A stretch of 12,818 nt of DNA, from positions 1 through 12,818 of the forward strand of contig JACMKH010000276.1 of assembly GCA_014380205.1 (NCBI GenBank), given 5' to 3'. How positions within the stretch are numbered: the stretch's first letter is position 1; each line of letters starts with the position of its first letter. The position numbers and the translations under genes are program-made. Shown here piece by piece: positions 5,762 to 12,818 of the stretch. This DNA comes from Sphingomonadaceae bacterium. Its GTDB lineage: Bacteria; Pseudomonadota; Alphaproteobacteria; Sphingomonadales; Sphingomonadaceae. The notes beneath the pieces are model-generated. The model did no database searches, was not told the origin of the DNA, and saw only the letters and a program-made list of their open reading frames with translations.

Positions 5762-7507
5762 TCAGGCCAGGAATGCCTCGGCCGGAACGGCGTAAAGGAT
5801 ATCGGCCTTCGCCGTCGCCGCCGCGGCCAACCCCGTCGCTTCGGGAACCACCTGATCGAGATAAAAGCGCGCGACCGCGCGTTTCATCTCGAGAAAGGCC
5901 AAATCGCCCTCGCCTCTTTCCAGCAACTCGCCCGCGATCCGCTCCTGGCGCGCGAGGAGCCAGCCGGCGGTGGCGACCGAGAGCATGGTGAGGAAAGGGT
6001 AGCTGCCGGCCATCCGGTCGTCGGCGCTCGCCGCGTTGCCGCCGAGCCAGCGCGCCGCCCCCTCGCAATCGTCGACGAGCGCGAGGAGCGATTCTTCGCC
6101 GGCCGCTTCGGCGCGGATGTCGGCGAACAATCGCGCGACGACGGCGCCGCCTTCGAGGCCCAGCTTCCGCCCGACGAGGTCCGCGGCCTGGATGCCGTTG
6201 GTGCCTTCGTAGATCGGCGGGATGCGCGCGTCGCGGTAATGCTGCGCGGCGCCGGTCTCCTCGATGAAGCCCATGCCGCCGTGGACCTGGATGCCGAGGC
6301 TGGCGACCTCGACGCCGCAATCGGTGCCATAGGCTTTCGCTAGCGGGGTGAGCAGCTCGAGCCGCGCCTTGGCGTCCTCATCGCCGAGCGCGACGCGATC
6401 GACCTCGCCCGCCGCGGCGTAGCCGAGCGCGCGCGCCGCCATGGTCAGCGCCTTCATGCGCATCAACATGCGGCGGACATCGGGATGCTCGACGATCGCC
6501 ACGGGGTCTCGGCTCGGCGCGCCCGCGCGCGCCGACTGCATGCGCTCCAACGCGAAGGCCGCCGCCTGCTGTGTCGCGCGTTCGCCGATCTGGACGCCCT
6601 GGAGGCCGACGTTGAGCCGCGCGTTGTTCATCATCGTGAACATCGCGCGCATCCCCTGATTCTCCTCGCCGATCAGCCAGCCGAGGCATGCGTCGTTGTC
6701 GCCGTAGGACATGACGCAGGTCGGCGAGGCGTGGATGCCCATCTTGTGCTCGAGCGAGACGACGCGAAGGTCGTTTGCCTCGCCCAACGATCCGTCGTCG
6801 TTGACGAGCATCTTGGGAACGAGGAACAACGAGATGCCGCGCGTGCCGGCGGGCGCGCCCGGGGTGCGCGCGAGGACGAGGTGGACGATGTTCTCGGCCA
6901 TGTCGTGGTCGCCGTAGGAAATGAATATCTTTGTCCCCTTGATCAGGAAGCTCCCGTCTTCGCGGGGCGTCGCGGCGGTCCGAAGCGCGCCGACGTCGGA
7001 GCCCGCCTGGGGCTCGGTCAGGTTCATCGTGCCCGTCCATTCGCCGGTCGAGAGGTGCGGGAGATAGAGCGCCTGCTGCTCGGGCGTCCCGTGATGGACG
7101 AGCGCCTCGATCGCGCCGACGTTGAGCGTCGGGCATAGCGCGAACGCCATGTTCGCGCCGCCCAGCGTTTCAAGCACGGCGGTGGCGAGCGCGAAGGGCA
7201 GCCCCTGCCCGCCATGCTCGACGGGTGCGGCGAGCGAGCCCCAGCCGCCCTCGACATAGGCGCGATACGCGTCGGGAAAGCCTTCGGGCATGATCACGCC
7301 CTTGCTCGTCAGCATGGCGCCGACCTGGTCACCGGTCCGGTTGAGCGGCGCGAAGGTCTCGGCGGCGAAGCGGCCCGCGCCTTCGAGGATCGCGTCGACG
7401 AGATCGGGCGTCGCCTCGGCGAAGCGCTCGGTGGCCGCGAGCTCCTCGATCCGAACGACATGATCGAGCACGAAGCGCTGCTCGGCGACGGGGGGCGTGA
7501 AACTCAT
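5762..7507 (-). CDS. Acyl-CoA dehydrogenase with C-terminal extension domain (DmdC/AcdA-like)
   Basis: A 581-residue FAD flavoenzyme that introduces a double bond between C2 and C3 of an acyl-CoA and passes electrons to ETF. The domain order is clear: an N-terminal helical region with an added leader to about 155, the middle beta domain beginning TGTMNLTEPQAGSDVG (158-173) with the GTKIFISYGDHD strand, then the helical domain with RLNVGLQGVQIGERA and GIQVHGGMGFIEETGA. The catalytic glutamate is Glu434 in PIYEGTNGIQ. About 130 further residues form the extra C-terminal domain found in 590-residue members, a group that includes 3-methylmercaptopropionyl-CoA dehydrogenase DmdC. Length alone cannot separate a DmdC function from general fatty acyl oxidation, and no dmdA/B/D genes are nearby, so no symbol is given. 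The ATG at 7507 has GGAG eight bases upstream and a good promoter at 7537-7564. Confidence 0.94.
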   Translation of the reverse strand: MSFTPPVAEQRFVLDHVVRIEELAATERFAEATPDLVDAILEGAGRFAAETFAPLNRTGDQVGAMLTSKGVIMPEGFPDAYRAYVEGGWGSLAAPVEHGGQGLPFALATAVLETLGGANMAFALCPTLNVGAIEALVHHGTPEQQALYLPHLSTGEWTGTMNLTEPQAGSDVGALRTAATPREDGSFLIKGTKIFISYGDHDMAENIVHLVLARTPGAPAGTRGISLFLVPKMLVNDDGSLGEANDLRVVSLEHKMGIHASPTCVMSYGDNDACLGWLIGEENQGMRAMFTMMNNARLNVGLQGVQIGERATQQAAAFALERMQSARAGAPSRDPVAIVEHPDVRRMLMRMKALTMAARALGYAAAGEVDRVALGDEDAKARLELLTPLAKAYGTDCGVEVASLGIQVHGGMGFIEETGAAQHYRDARIPPIYEGTNGIQAADLVGRKLGLEGGAVVARLFADIRAEAAGEESLLALVDDCEGAARWLGGNAASADDRMAGSYPFLTMLSVATAGWLLARQERIAGELLERGEGDLAFLEMKRAVARFYLDQVVPEATGLAAAATAKADILYAVPAEAFLA

Positions 7508-7536
7508 GGCGCGGGCTCCGCTTTGGCTCGGATGCG

Positions 7537-7564
7537 GCTATAGCGCGGCGATGGCGCGCGACAA
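7537..7564 (-). promoter_or_regulatory. Candidate promoter of the acyl-CoA dehydrogenase gene
   Basis: On the minus strand TTGTCG (7559-7564, four of six) is separated by 16 bp from TATAGC (7537-7542, four of six). The start would be near 7530, leaving a leader of about 23 nt that contains a GGAG ribosome site (7516-7519). The -10 lies in the palindrome GCTATAGC (7537-7544), so it could also serve the divergent Sua5 gene, for which no -35 is visible. The -35 box falls inside the first codons of that gene. Confidence 0.42.
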
Positions 7565-8510
7565 TCACGACACGCGGGTGCTGCCCTTCGGCGACGCCGC
7601 GCTGGCCGATGCGGCCGCGCTGATCGCGGCCGGCGAGCCCGTCGCGGTAGCGACCGAGACGGTCTACGGCCTCGCCGCCGACGCAACCTCGGGCGAAGCG
7701 GTCGCGCGCGTTTATGCGGCCAAGGGGCGACCGGGGTTCAATCCCTTAATCGTGCACGTGCTCGATGCGGCGGCGGCGCGGCGGATCGCGCGCTTCGACA
7801 TGACAGCCGAGGCGCTCGCCGCGCGCTTTTGGCCGGGTCCGCTGACGCTGGTGCTGCCGCTGCGCGAGAACAGCGGAATCGCGCGCTTAGTCACCGCTGG
7901 TCTGCCCACCATCGCCGTCCGCGTTCCCGCGCACCCGGCAATGCGGGCGCTGCTTGAAACGACGAACAAGCCGCTTGCCGCCCCCTCGGCCAATGCCAGC
8001 GGGCGGATCAGCGCGACGCGCGCGAGACATGTCCTCGCGAGCCTCGGCGGGCGCATCCCGCTAATCCTCGATTCCGGGCCCACTGCACACGGGATCGAAT
8101 CGACGATCGTCGCGGTGCGCCCGAACGGTGTGGCGATCCTGCGTCTCGGCCCGATCGCGGCGGACGACATCGCCCGCGCGACCGGTATGACGCTGGTCGA
8201 AGCCCATGCGGGCAAGGTCGAGGCCCCCGGCCAGCTCGCTGGTCATTATGCTCCGACCAAACCGCTGCGCCTCGACGCGACCGAAGCGCGCGCGGATGAA
8301 TGGCTGATCGGGTTCGGGCCGGTGCGGGGTGATGCGACGCTGAGCGTATCGGGCGATCTTGTCGAGGCGGCGGCGCGGCTGTTCGATTTGCTCCACGCGG
8401 CCGACGCGAGCGATCGCGCCCGGATCGCGATCACGCCGATCGCCTCGGAAGGGATCGGCAGGGCGATCAACGATCGCCTTATGCGCGCCGCCCGGAATTC
8501 GGGAGGCTGA
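7551..8510 (+). CDS. sua5: L-threonylcarbamoyladenylate synthase, Sua5 type
   Basis: A 319-residue enzyme that makes threonylcarbamoyl-AMP from threonine, bicarbonate and ATP, the first step of the t6A modification at position 37 of tRNAs that read ANN codons. The YrdC/TsaC-like domain covers about residues 10-205: PVAVATETVYGLAADA, KGRPGFNPLIVHV with the conserved Lys58-Arg60, FWPGPLTLVL, and SANASGRIS (146-154). The linker PGQLAGHYAPTKPL (226-239) and the C-terminal Sua5 domain show that this is the longer two-domain form rather than short TsaC. I chose ATG 7551 over the in-frame ATG at 7497. The earlier one overlaps the divergent dehydrogenase start and would add an unlike 18-residue leader. 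There is no clear ribosome site before 7551; with a TATAGC box at 7539-7544 the mRNA could start at or beside the ATG. The next gene begins 3 nt after the stop, so they form an operon. Confidence 0.95.
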   Translation: MARDNHDTRVLPFGDAALADAAALIAAGEPVAVATETVYGLAADATSGEAVARVYAAKGRPGFNPLIVHVLDAAAARRIARFDMTAEALAARFWPGPLTLVLPLRENSGIARLVTAGLPTIAVRVPAHPAMRALLETTNKPLAAPSANASGRISATRARHVLASLGGRIPLILDSGPTAHGIESTIVAVRPNGVAILRLGPIAADDIARATGMTLVEAHAGKVEAPGQLAGHYAPTKPLRLDATEARADEWLIGFGPVRGDATLSVSGDLVEAAARLFDLLHAADASDRARIAITPIASEGIGRAINDRLMRAARNSGG

Positions 8511-8513
8511 TCG

Positions 8514-9275
8514 ATGCCGGCGACGATCGAGGCGGGACTGTGGGGGCTGCTGGCCGGCTCGTCGCTGGTGATCGGCGCTCTGATCGGGTGGTTTGCGCCG
8601 CTCTCGCGCAGGATCGTCGCCGGGATCATGGCGTTCGGCGCGGGGGTGTTGATCTCGGCGCTGTCGTTCGAACTGATCGACGACGCGTGGCGCGCCGAGG
8701 GCCTGGCGCCCGTCGCGATCGGCTTGCTGGCGGGCGCCCTGCTGTTCACGGGCGCGAATCACGTGCTCGGCCTCTGGGGCGCGAGACACCGCAAGCGCGC
8801 CGCGGTCGACAAGCGCGAGGAGGATCTCTCCAGGAACCGCGACAACAGCGGCGCGCTCGCGCTCGGCGCACTGCTCGACGGCATCCCCGAATCGATAGTG
8901 ATCGGGCTGGGCTTGCTGCGCGGAGGAGCGGTCGGCTGGGTGACCGTGGCGGCGGTGTTCCTCTCGAACCTGCCCGAGGGGCTATCGAGCGCGGCGGGCA
9001 TGCGCGGCGAAGGGCGAAGCATGCGCTACACCTTCGGCCTGTGGGTGGGAATCGCGCTGTGCTCGGGGGTCGCCGCGGCTGCGGGCTACGCGCTGTTCGG
9101 GGATGCTTCGCCCGCGCTGATCGCGGGAGTGCAGGCAGTCGCGGCGGGCGCGATCCTCGCGATGATCGCCGACACGATGATTCCCGAAGCGTTCGAAGGA
9201 ACCCACGACTTCGCCGGACTGATCACCGTGCTCGGCTTCCTCACCGCCTTCGCACTCTCGAAGCTCGGCGGCTGA
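8514..9275 (+). CDS. ZIP family-like metal transporter, variant metal site
   Basis: A 253-residue integral membrane protein with about seven or eight hydrophobic segments and a short charged cytoplasmic loop (GARHRKRAAVDKREEDLSRNRD, 89-110), matching the bacterial ZIP layout. TM4 carries DGIPESIVIG (122-131) and TM5 SNLPEGLSSA (151-160), the positions where classical ZIP proteins carry HNxPEG and HEIPHE-like motifs; a third motif, IADTMIPEAFE, is at 218-228. The membrane histidines of the classical binuclear site are absent, but Asp, Asn, Pro-Glu and Ser remain, so an altered metal preference is possible. The protein probably moves divalent metal ions across the inner membrane; zinc is not assured. 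It follows the Sua5 gene after 3 nt and converges on msrA with a single base between stop codons. Confidence 0.85.
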   Translation: MPATIEAGLWGLLAGSSLVIGALIGWFAPLSRRIVAGIMAFGAGVLISALSFELIDDAWRAEGLAPVAIGLLAGALLFTGANHVLGLWGARHRKRAAVDKREEDLSRNRDNSGALALGALLDGIPESIVIGLGLLRGGAVGWVTVAAVFLSNLPEGLSSAAGMRGEGRSMRYTFGLWVGIALCSGVAAAAGYALFGDASPALIAGVQAVAAGAILAMIADTMIPEAFEGTHDFAGLITVLGFLTAFALSKLGG

Positions 9276-9276
9276 G

Positions 9277-9822
9277 CTACCCTGCCGCCTCGCGCTTGAG
9301 CCGCGCCTGGTAGCTCTTGCGGAACTTCTGGAGCTTGGGCGCGACGACGGCCATGCAATAGCCGTTGCGCGAACCTTCGCGCTCGAAATATTCCTGATGA
9401 TAGTCCTCGGCGGGATACCAGTGCGACAGCGGCTCGATCGTGGTCACGACGGGCGCGCTCGCCTCCGCCTGCGCGCGCGCGATCGCGGAGCGCGCCTCGG
9501 CTTCCTGCTCGGGCGAATGCGGGAAGATCGCCGAGCGGTATTGGGTGCCGATGTCGGCGCCCTGGCGGTTGAGCTGGGTCGGGTCGTGGACGTGGAAGAA
9601 GATGTCGAGCAGGTCGCCATAGCCGATCACATCGGGATCGAAGGTGACGCGGATCGCTTCCGCATGGCCGGTGTCGCCGCCGCACACGGCCTTGTAATCG
9701 GGATTGCTGACGTGCCCGCCGATGTAGCCGCTCTCGACGTCGCTGACCCCCGCGACATCGTCGAACACCGCCTCGACGCACCAGAAACATCCGCCCGCGA
9801 GCGTCGCGACTTCCTGAGCCAT
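9277..9822 (-). CDS. msrA: Peptide-methionine (S)-S-oxide reductase MsrA
   Basis: A 181-residue cytoplasmic repair enzyme that reduces the S-epimer of methionine sulfoxide, in proteins or free, using thioredoxin to recycle. The catalytic motif [11 protein letters not shown] puts the nucleophile at Cys12. [27 protein letters not shown] is the signature second segment, and [15 protein letters not shown] the third. Cys156 in [11 protein letters not shown] is the usual resolving cysteine. The length is that of the single-domain family; MsrB is not fused. AGGAGA five bases before the ATG makes the start secure. A promoter candidate lies directly upstream at 9844-9871, between this gene and the same-strand DUF2236 gene 53 bp away, so it can be transcribed alone. 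Confidence 0.97.
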   Translation of the reverse strand: MAQEVATLAGGCFWCVEAVFDDVAGVSDVESGYIGGHVSNPDYKAVCGGDTGHAEAIRVTFDPDVIGYGDLLDIFFHVHDPTQLNRQGADIGTQYRSAIFPHSPEQEAEARSAIARAQAEASAPVVTTIEPLSHWYPAEDYHQEYFEREGSRNGYCMAVVAPKLQKFRKSYQARLKREAAG

Positions 9823-9843
9823 AGCGTTCTCCTGTCTCTCCCG

Positions 9844-9871
9844 AAGATAGGTTTGGGCGTCCGATGCGCAA
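9844..9871 (-). promoter_or_regulatory. msrA: Candidate promoter of msrA
   Basis: On the minus strand TTGCGC (9866-9871) precedes TATCTT (9844-9849) with a 16-bp spacer; the -10 matches four of six positions and the -35 three of six. Transcription would begin near 9837 with a very short leader holding the AGGAGA ribosome site. Confidence 0.4.
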
Positions 9872-9875
9872 GCGA

Positions 9876-10700
9876 TCAGCGAAACGCCCAGCGCAGCGCG
9901 CTCGCCATGCCGAACGTGCCCGCGCGGACGATCGGACGTGCGAGTCGTGGGCCGGCGAGGCCGTGCATCTCGCGCGCCCAGCCGGGCAACAGGTCGACTG
10001 CCGCCTGGAAGGTCAGCGCGCGTACCGGCTTGAGCTCGAGGCTCGGCGCCTGCTGCGAGAGCACGATTTGCGCGACCTCGCGCGTGCGATCATTGGCGGC
10101 GAGCTGGGGGCGCATCGCGGCGATCAGCGCCTCTGCCTCGCCGCGCGAACGCGGGATCGGATCGGCGCCGAGCGCCTCGGCGACGCGCGCGGCCTCGGCG
10201 AAATAGCGGTCCTGATCGGCCATCGGCATCGCCGGCTCGGCATAGCGGACCCAGGCGTCGAGGAAGCTGATCGACTCGGTGACGTGAACCCAGGCGAGCA
10301 GCGCGGGATCGTCGGCGCGATAGCGCGTGCCGTCGGGCAGTGTCCCGCGCACGCGCGCGTGGACCTGTCGGACGCGCGCGATCGCCGCCTCGGCCTCGGT
10401 CCGCGCGCCATAGGTCGTCACCGCGATGAAGCGCGCGGTGCGGCGCAGCCGGCCGAGCATGTCTTGCCGAAAGTCCGAATGGTCCCATACCCCCGCGAGC
10501 ACCGCCGGATGGAGCATCTGGAGGAGCAGCGCCGCGATGCCCCCGACCATCATCGTGGTGACGTCGCCGTGCACGCGCCAAGGCGCGCACGCGGGCGTGA
10601 AAAGCGCGTCCGCGCTGCGCCTGACCGGCGTCTCGCCGCGCGCCTGATCGTTGAAGATCGCGCGGACCCTGCCGATCAGCGCGCGGCGCAGCGGGTTCAT
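9876..10700 (-). CDS. Oxygenase MpaB/DUF2236 family protein
   Basis: A 274-residue protein of the DUF2236 family, now named after the mycophenolic acid enzyme MpaB and related to the latex-clearing protein Lcp, a haem b oxygenase. Motifs seen are [27 protein letters not shown] (residues 45-71, with the conserved HP at 64-65), [15 protein letters not shown] (84-98) and [13 protein letters not shown] (131-143). His139 is at the position expected to ligate haem in Lcp-like members, and the nearby Arg and Thr fit the same pocket. There is no signal peptide, so the protein is probably cytoplasmic or peripherally attached. The substrate is unknown for bacterial members of this short type. The ATG at 10700 has no strong ribosome site. 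A promoter with a GATAAT -10 and an 11-bp inverted repeat lies 38 nt upstream. Confidence 0.87.
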   Translation of the reverse strand: MNPLRRALIGRVRAIFNDQARGETPVRRSADALFTPACAPWRVHGDVTTMMVGGIAALLLQMLHPAVLAGVWDHSDFRQDMLGRLRRTARFIAVTTYGARTEAEAAIARVRQVHARVRGTLPDGTRYRADDPALLAWVHVTESISFLDAWVRYAEPAMPMADQDRYFAEAARVAEALGADPIPRSRGEAEALIAAMRPQLAANDRTREVAQIVLSQQAPSLELKPVRALTFQAAVDLLPGWAREMHGLAGPRLARPIVRAGTFGMASALRWAFR

Positions 10701-10711
10701 CGGTCGTCACG

Positions 10712-10777
10712 CCCACAACGGATGGTCATGCGAAACGATTATCCCACAACTTCCGGATTCTCCAGTTTGTGGGATAA
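10712..10777 (-). promoter_or_regulatory. Inverted repeat with repeated CCCACAA half-sites, overlapping a GATAAT -10
   Basis: TTATCCCACAA (10739-10749) and TTGTGGGATAA (10767-10777) are perfect 11-bp complementary arms around a 17-nt loop. A further CCCACAAC copy lies at 10712-10719, 31 bp from the matching bases of the left arm. On the minus strand GATAAT (10738-10743, five of six matches to TATAAT) falls in the gene-proximal arm, so the element overlaps the probable promoter of the DUF2236 gene and looks like an operator for a repressor. It is also just downstream of tRNA-Gln on the same strand, so a transcription-end hairpin is the alternative; no T-run follows. Confidence 0.5.
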
Positions 10778-10794
10778 ATCAGATTGTGAGGCGC

Positions 10795-10869
10795 TGGCTG
10801 GGGCGGCAGGATTCGAACCTGCGAATGGCGGCACCAAAAGCCGCTGCCTTACCACTTGGCCACGCCCCA
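10795..10869 (-). tRNA. tRNA-Gln(UUG), CCA encoded
   Basis: A 75-nt tRNA on the minus strand. The acceptor arms TGGGGCG and CGCCCCA pair over seven bases, the D-arm is GCC/GGC, and the anticodon stem GCGGC/GCCGC holds the loop TTTTGGT with anticodon TTG at 10835-10837. The T-arm is GCAGG/CCTGC around TTCGAAT. The discriminator is G and the 3' CCA is encoded (10795-10797). The anticodon reads CAA and, by wobble, CAG glutamine codons. Confidence 0.97.
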
Positions 10870-10882
10870 GCAGGCGCGCGCC

Positions 10883-10910
10883 TATATAGCGGCTGAGCGG
10901 CGCGGGAAAA
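10883..10910 (-). promoter_or_regulatory. Candidate promoter of tRNA-Gln
   Basis: On the minus strand TTTTCC (10905-10910) and TATATA (10883-10888) are separated by 16 bp, and transcription would begin about 7 bases before the mature tRNA end. TATATA is the only AT-rich hexamer in an otherwise GC-rich stretch. The -35 match is poor. Confidence 0.4.
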
Positions 10911-10955
10911 CCCCGGCGCTGGCGTTCGCGGGCCCGCGCGGCTAGGGCGCGCGCG

Positions 10956-11945
10956 ATGGCGGTTCTGGTCACCGGCGCGGCGGGGTTTATCGGCATGCAT
11001 GTCTGCCGGCGGCTGATCGCGCGCGGCGAGCGCGTGATCGGGGTCGACAATCTCAATGAGTATTACAGCGTCCAGCTCAAGCGCGACCGGCTCGCGGAGA
11101 TCGGCGAGGAGGGGTTCGAGTTCCTCCTGTGCGATTTCGCCGATCACGAGGCGCTCGATGCGGCGCTCGCCGGGCGCGACTTCGACCGGATAATCCATCT
11201 CGGCGCGCAGGCGGGAGTGCGCTACAGCCTGACCAATCCGCGCGCCTATGTCCGCTCGAACCTCGCGGGACATCTCAACGTGATGGAGGTCGCGCGCGCG
11301 CGGGAGACGCGGCACATGGTCTATGCCTCCTCCTCTTCGGTCTATGGCGGCAACACCGACTTCCCGTTCCGCGTCGAGGACCGCGTCGACCGCCCCGTCT
11401 CGCTCTACGCCGCGACCAAGAAGGCCGACGAGCTGATGAGCGAAAGCTACGCGCATCTCTATCGGCTGCCGATGACGGGACTGCGCTTCTTCACAGTCTA
11501 TGGGCCGTGGGGGCGGCCCGACATGGCGATGTGGATCTTCGCCGAGAAGATTCTGGCGGGCGAGCCGATCCCCGTGTTCAACCACGGCGAGATGCGGCGC
11601 GACTTCACCTATATCGACGACATCGTGACCGGGGTGGTCGCGGCGCTCGACCATCCGCCCGCCGACGACGGGGCGGAGAAGACGGGCGGGAGCATCGGCC
11701 CGCACGCGCTCTACAACATCGGCAACAACCGCGCGGAGGAGCTGATGCACATGATCGACGTGCTCGAGAACGCGCTGGGGCGAAAGGCGGTGCGCGATCT
11801 CCAGCCGATCCAGCCGGGGGACGTGCCGGCGACGGCGGCGGACATCGCGGCGATCGAGCGCGATCTGGGGTTCAGACCGACGACGAGCATCGAGGAGGGT
11901 GTGCCGAGGTTCGTGGAATGGTACCGGGCGTACCACGGCGTCTGA
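10956..11945 (+). CDS. NAD-dependent epimerase, UDP-glucuronate 4-epimerase-like
   Basis: A 329-residue extended short-chain dehydrogenase/reductase. The Rossmann motif GAAGFIG is at residues 7-13, followed by GVDNLNEYY, the pattern seen in UDP-glucuronate and UDP-galacturonate epimerases. The active site has the SSSSVYG strand (125-131) and Tyr151-Lys155 (YAATKK). RFFTVYGPWGRPDMA (177-191) fits uronic acid epimerases such as CapI and LspL, and DFTYIDDIV follows. The enzyme would interconvert UDP-glucuronate and UDP-galacturonate for exopolysaccharide, capsule or lipopolysaccharide. No other polysaccharide gene is in the window, so the end product is unknown. It diverges from tRNA-Gln with 86 bp between and converges on the decarboxylase gene, leaving 8 bp between stop codons. 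Confidence 0.93.
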   Translation: MAVLVTGAAGFIGMHVCRRLIARGERVIGVDNLNEYYSVQLKRDRLAEIGEEGFEFLLCDFADHEALDAALAGRDFDRIIHLGAQAGVRYSLTNPRAYVRSNLAGHLNVMEVARARETRHMVYASSSSVYGGNTDFPFRVEDRVDRPVSLYAATKKADELMSESYAHLYRLPMTGLRFFTVYGPWGRPDMAMWIFAEKILAGEPIPVFNHGEMRRDFTYIDDIVTGVVAALDHPPADDGAEKTGGSIGPHALYNIGNNRAEELMHMIDVLENALGRKAVRDLQPIQPGDVPATAADIAAIERDLGFRPTTSIEEGVPRFVEWYRAYHGV

Positions 11946-11953
11946 CTTTCACC

Positions 11954-12818
11954 TCACGAATCGAGATCAGCCGCCGTGCGCAGGATGATGTCGATCGCCT
12001 CGTCGACATGCGCGAGATGCGTGCGGAACGAGAGGATCGCGCAGCGCAGCCACGAGCGACCGTCGATGCGGGTGCCGCTGAGAAGGACGCGGCCCTCGTC
12101 CTGGATCCGCGCGAGCAGGCGATCGTTGAACGTGTCGGCATCACCGCTCTCGGGCAGGTAGCGGAAGGCGACCACCGAAAGGTCGGGCGGGGGGCCGGGG
12201 TCGAAGCCGGGGGTTTCGGCCAAGCGCGCGTGGAAATAGCGCGCGAGCTGGATTTTTTCGCTCATCGCCGCGCGGAACGCGGCGACTCCGGCGATCTGGA
12301 GCGGCAGCCACAGCCTCAGCGCGCGGAAGTGGCGGGTGAGCTCGGGCGAGAGATCGGCGGGCGAAGGGCCCACGTCGAGCGCGCCGAGCGGGCGCATGTA
12401 ATCGGCGGTCGCGCTGAACGAAGCGAGCAGATGCGCGCCGTCGCGCGCGAGCACCGCGCCCGTGCCATAGGGCAGGAACAGCGTCTTGTGCGGATCGAGC
12501 GCGAGCGTGTCGGCCGCCTCGATCCCCGCGAGCGCGGTGCGGCCCTCGTCGCACAGCGCGAACAGTCCGCCATAGGCGCCATCCACGTGGAGCCAGAGGC
12601 CGTGGCGCGCGCAGAGTGCGGCGATGTCCGCCAGTGGATCGACCGCGCCGGTGTCGACCGTCCCCGCCGAGGCGACGACGAGCCAGGGCTCGACGCCGGC
12701 GCCGCGGTCGGTCTCGATCGCCGCTTCGAGCGCGTCGAGCCGCATCCGGTGGCGTTCGTCGGTCGCGATCGTCCGGCGCGGCGACTTGCCGAGCCCCGCG
12801 ATGTGAAGCGCCTTGTCG
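11954..12818 (-). CDS. Group II PLP-dependent decarboxylase (aromatic amino acid type), N-terminus outside
   Basis: The C-terminal 287 or so residues of a pyridoxal phosphate decarboxylase of the aromatic amino acid, glutamate and histidine decarboxylase group; full-length members run to about 450-500 residues, so the N-terminal third is beyond the right edge. Visible landmarks are KALHIAGLGKSP, then WLVVASAGTVDTGAVDPL (cofactor pocket), LWLHVDGAYGG with the Asp that binds the pyridine nitrogen, and LDPHKTLFLPYGTGAVL, whose Lys carries the cofactor. The C-terminal domain contains RALRLWLPLQIAG and LSVVAFRYLP. The substrate is not settled: the family includes aromatic amino acid, 2,4-diaminobutyrate and aspartate enzymes, and some members act as aldehyde synthases. 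The frame continues open to the window edge with no start that looks real. Confidence 0.9.
   Translation of the reverse strand, partial: DKALHIAGLGKSPRRTIATDERHRMRLDALEAAIETDRGAGVEPWLVVASAGTVDTGAVDPLADIAALCARHGLWLHVDGAYGGLFALCDEGRTALAGIEAADTLALDPHKTLFLPYGTGAVLARDGAHLLASFSATADYMRPLGALDVGPSPADLSPELTRHFRALRLWLPLQIAGVAAFRAAMSEKIQLARYFHARLAETPGFDPGPPPDLSVVAFRYLPESGDADTFNDRLLARIQDEGRVLLSGTRIDGRSWLRCAILSFRTHLAHVDEAIDIILRTAADLDS

Noticed and set aside
10739..10777. DnaA boxes in the TTATCCCACAA arms
   Set aside because: The DnaA box is TTATCCACA; each arm has an additional C, so the core does not match, and there is no origin context.
10780..10870. Possible integrase attachment site at the tRNA-Gln gene
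   Set aside because: No integrase and no direct repeat of the tRNA 3' end are found within the window.
10651..10896. A plus-strand open frame containing GRQDSNLRMAAPKAAALPLG
   Set aside because: This is the familiar false translation of the complement of a tRNA gene, here tRNA-Gln.

Overview
The window is chromosomal DNA from a GC-rich alphaproteobacterium, most likely a sphingomonad (order Sphingomonadales). This assignment rests on protein character and codon use only: strongly GC-biased third positions, many secreted or lipidated hydrolases, a POT peptide transporter placed beside amidohydrolases, and a nitroreductase with the alphaproteobacterial RRSGKPRD start. Coding density is very high. 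I see no insertion sequence, phage gene, CRISPR array, integrase or rRNA.

Layout. (1) 1-3243, minus strand: a POT-family proton/peptide symporter followed by two secreted metal-dependent amidohydrolases, each junction being an ATGA stop/start overlap; the last gene runs off the left edge. A candidate promoter lies at 3302-3329. (2) 3372-4328, plus strand: an FMN nitroreductase, then a small YtrA-type GntR repressor with a palindrome in its promoter. (3) 4325-5685, minus strand: a seven-bladed Vgb-like periplasmic propeller translationally coupled to a class I cytochrome c. (4) 5762-7507, minus strand: a large acyl-CoA dehydrogenase with the extra C-terminal domain, divergent over 43 bp from (5) 7551-9275, plus strand: a Sua5-type threonylcarbamoyl-AMP synthase and a ZIP-like membrane protein. 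(6) 9277-10700, minus strand: methionine sulfoxide reductase MsrA and an MpaB/DUF2236 oxygenase-like protein. (7) tRNA-Gln(UUG) on the minus strand at 10795-10869, with a striking 11-bp inverted repeat between it and the DUF2236 gene. (8) 10956-11945, plus strand: a UDP-glucuronate 4-epimerase-like sugar epimerase. (9) 11954-12818, minus strand: a group II PLP-dependent decarboxylase cut by the right edge.

How the genes work together. Region 1 reads as a peptide or peptide-derivative uptake and hydrolysis unit: secreted amidohydrolases of the imidazolonepropionase-like/prolidase-like group, plus a di/tripeptide symporter. Region 3 looks like a periplasmic propeller with an electron carrier, whose substrate is unknown. 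The rest is housekeeping or general metabolism: tRNA t6A synthesis, fatty acyl-CoA oxidation, methionine repair and sugar nucleotide epimerisation.

I did not find a clearly new multi-gene system. The most promising leads are the propeller/cytochrome pair, the palindromic element upstream of the DUF2236 gene, and the ZIP-like protein that lacks the usual membrane histidines. All gene calls come from reading translations and motifs by eye; no database search or structure prediction was run.
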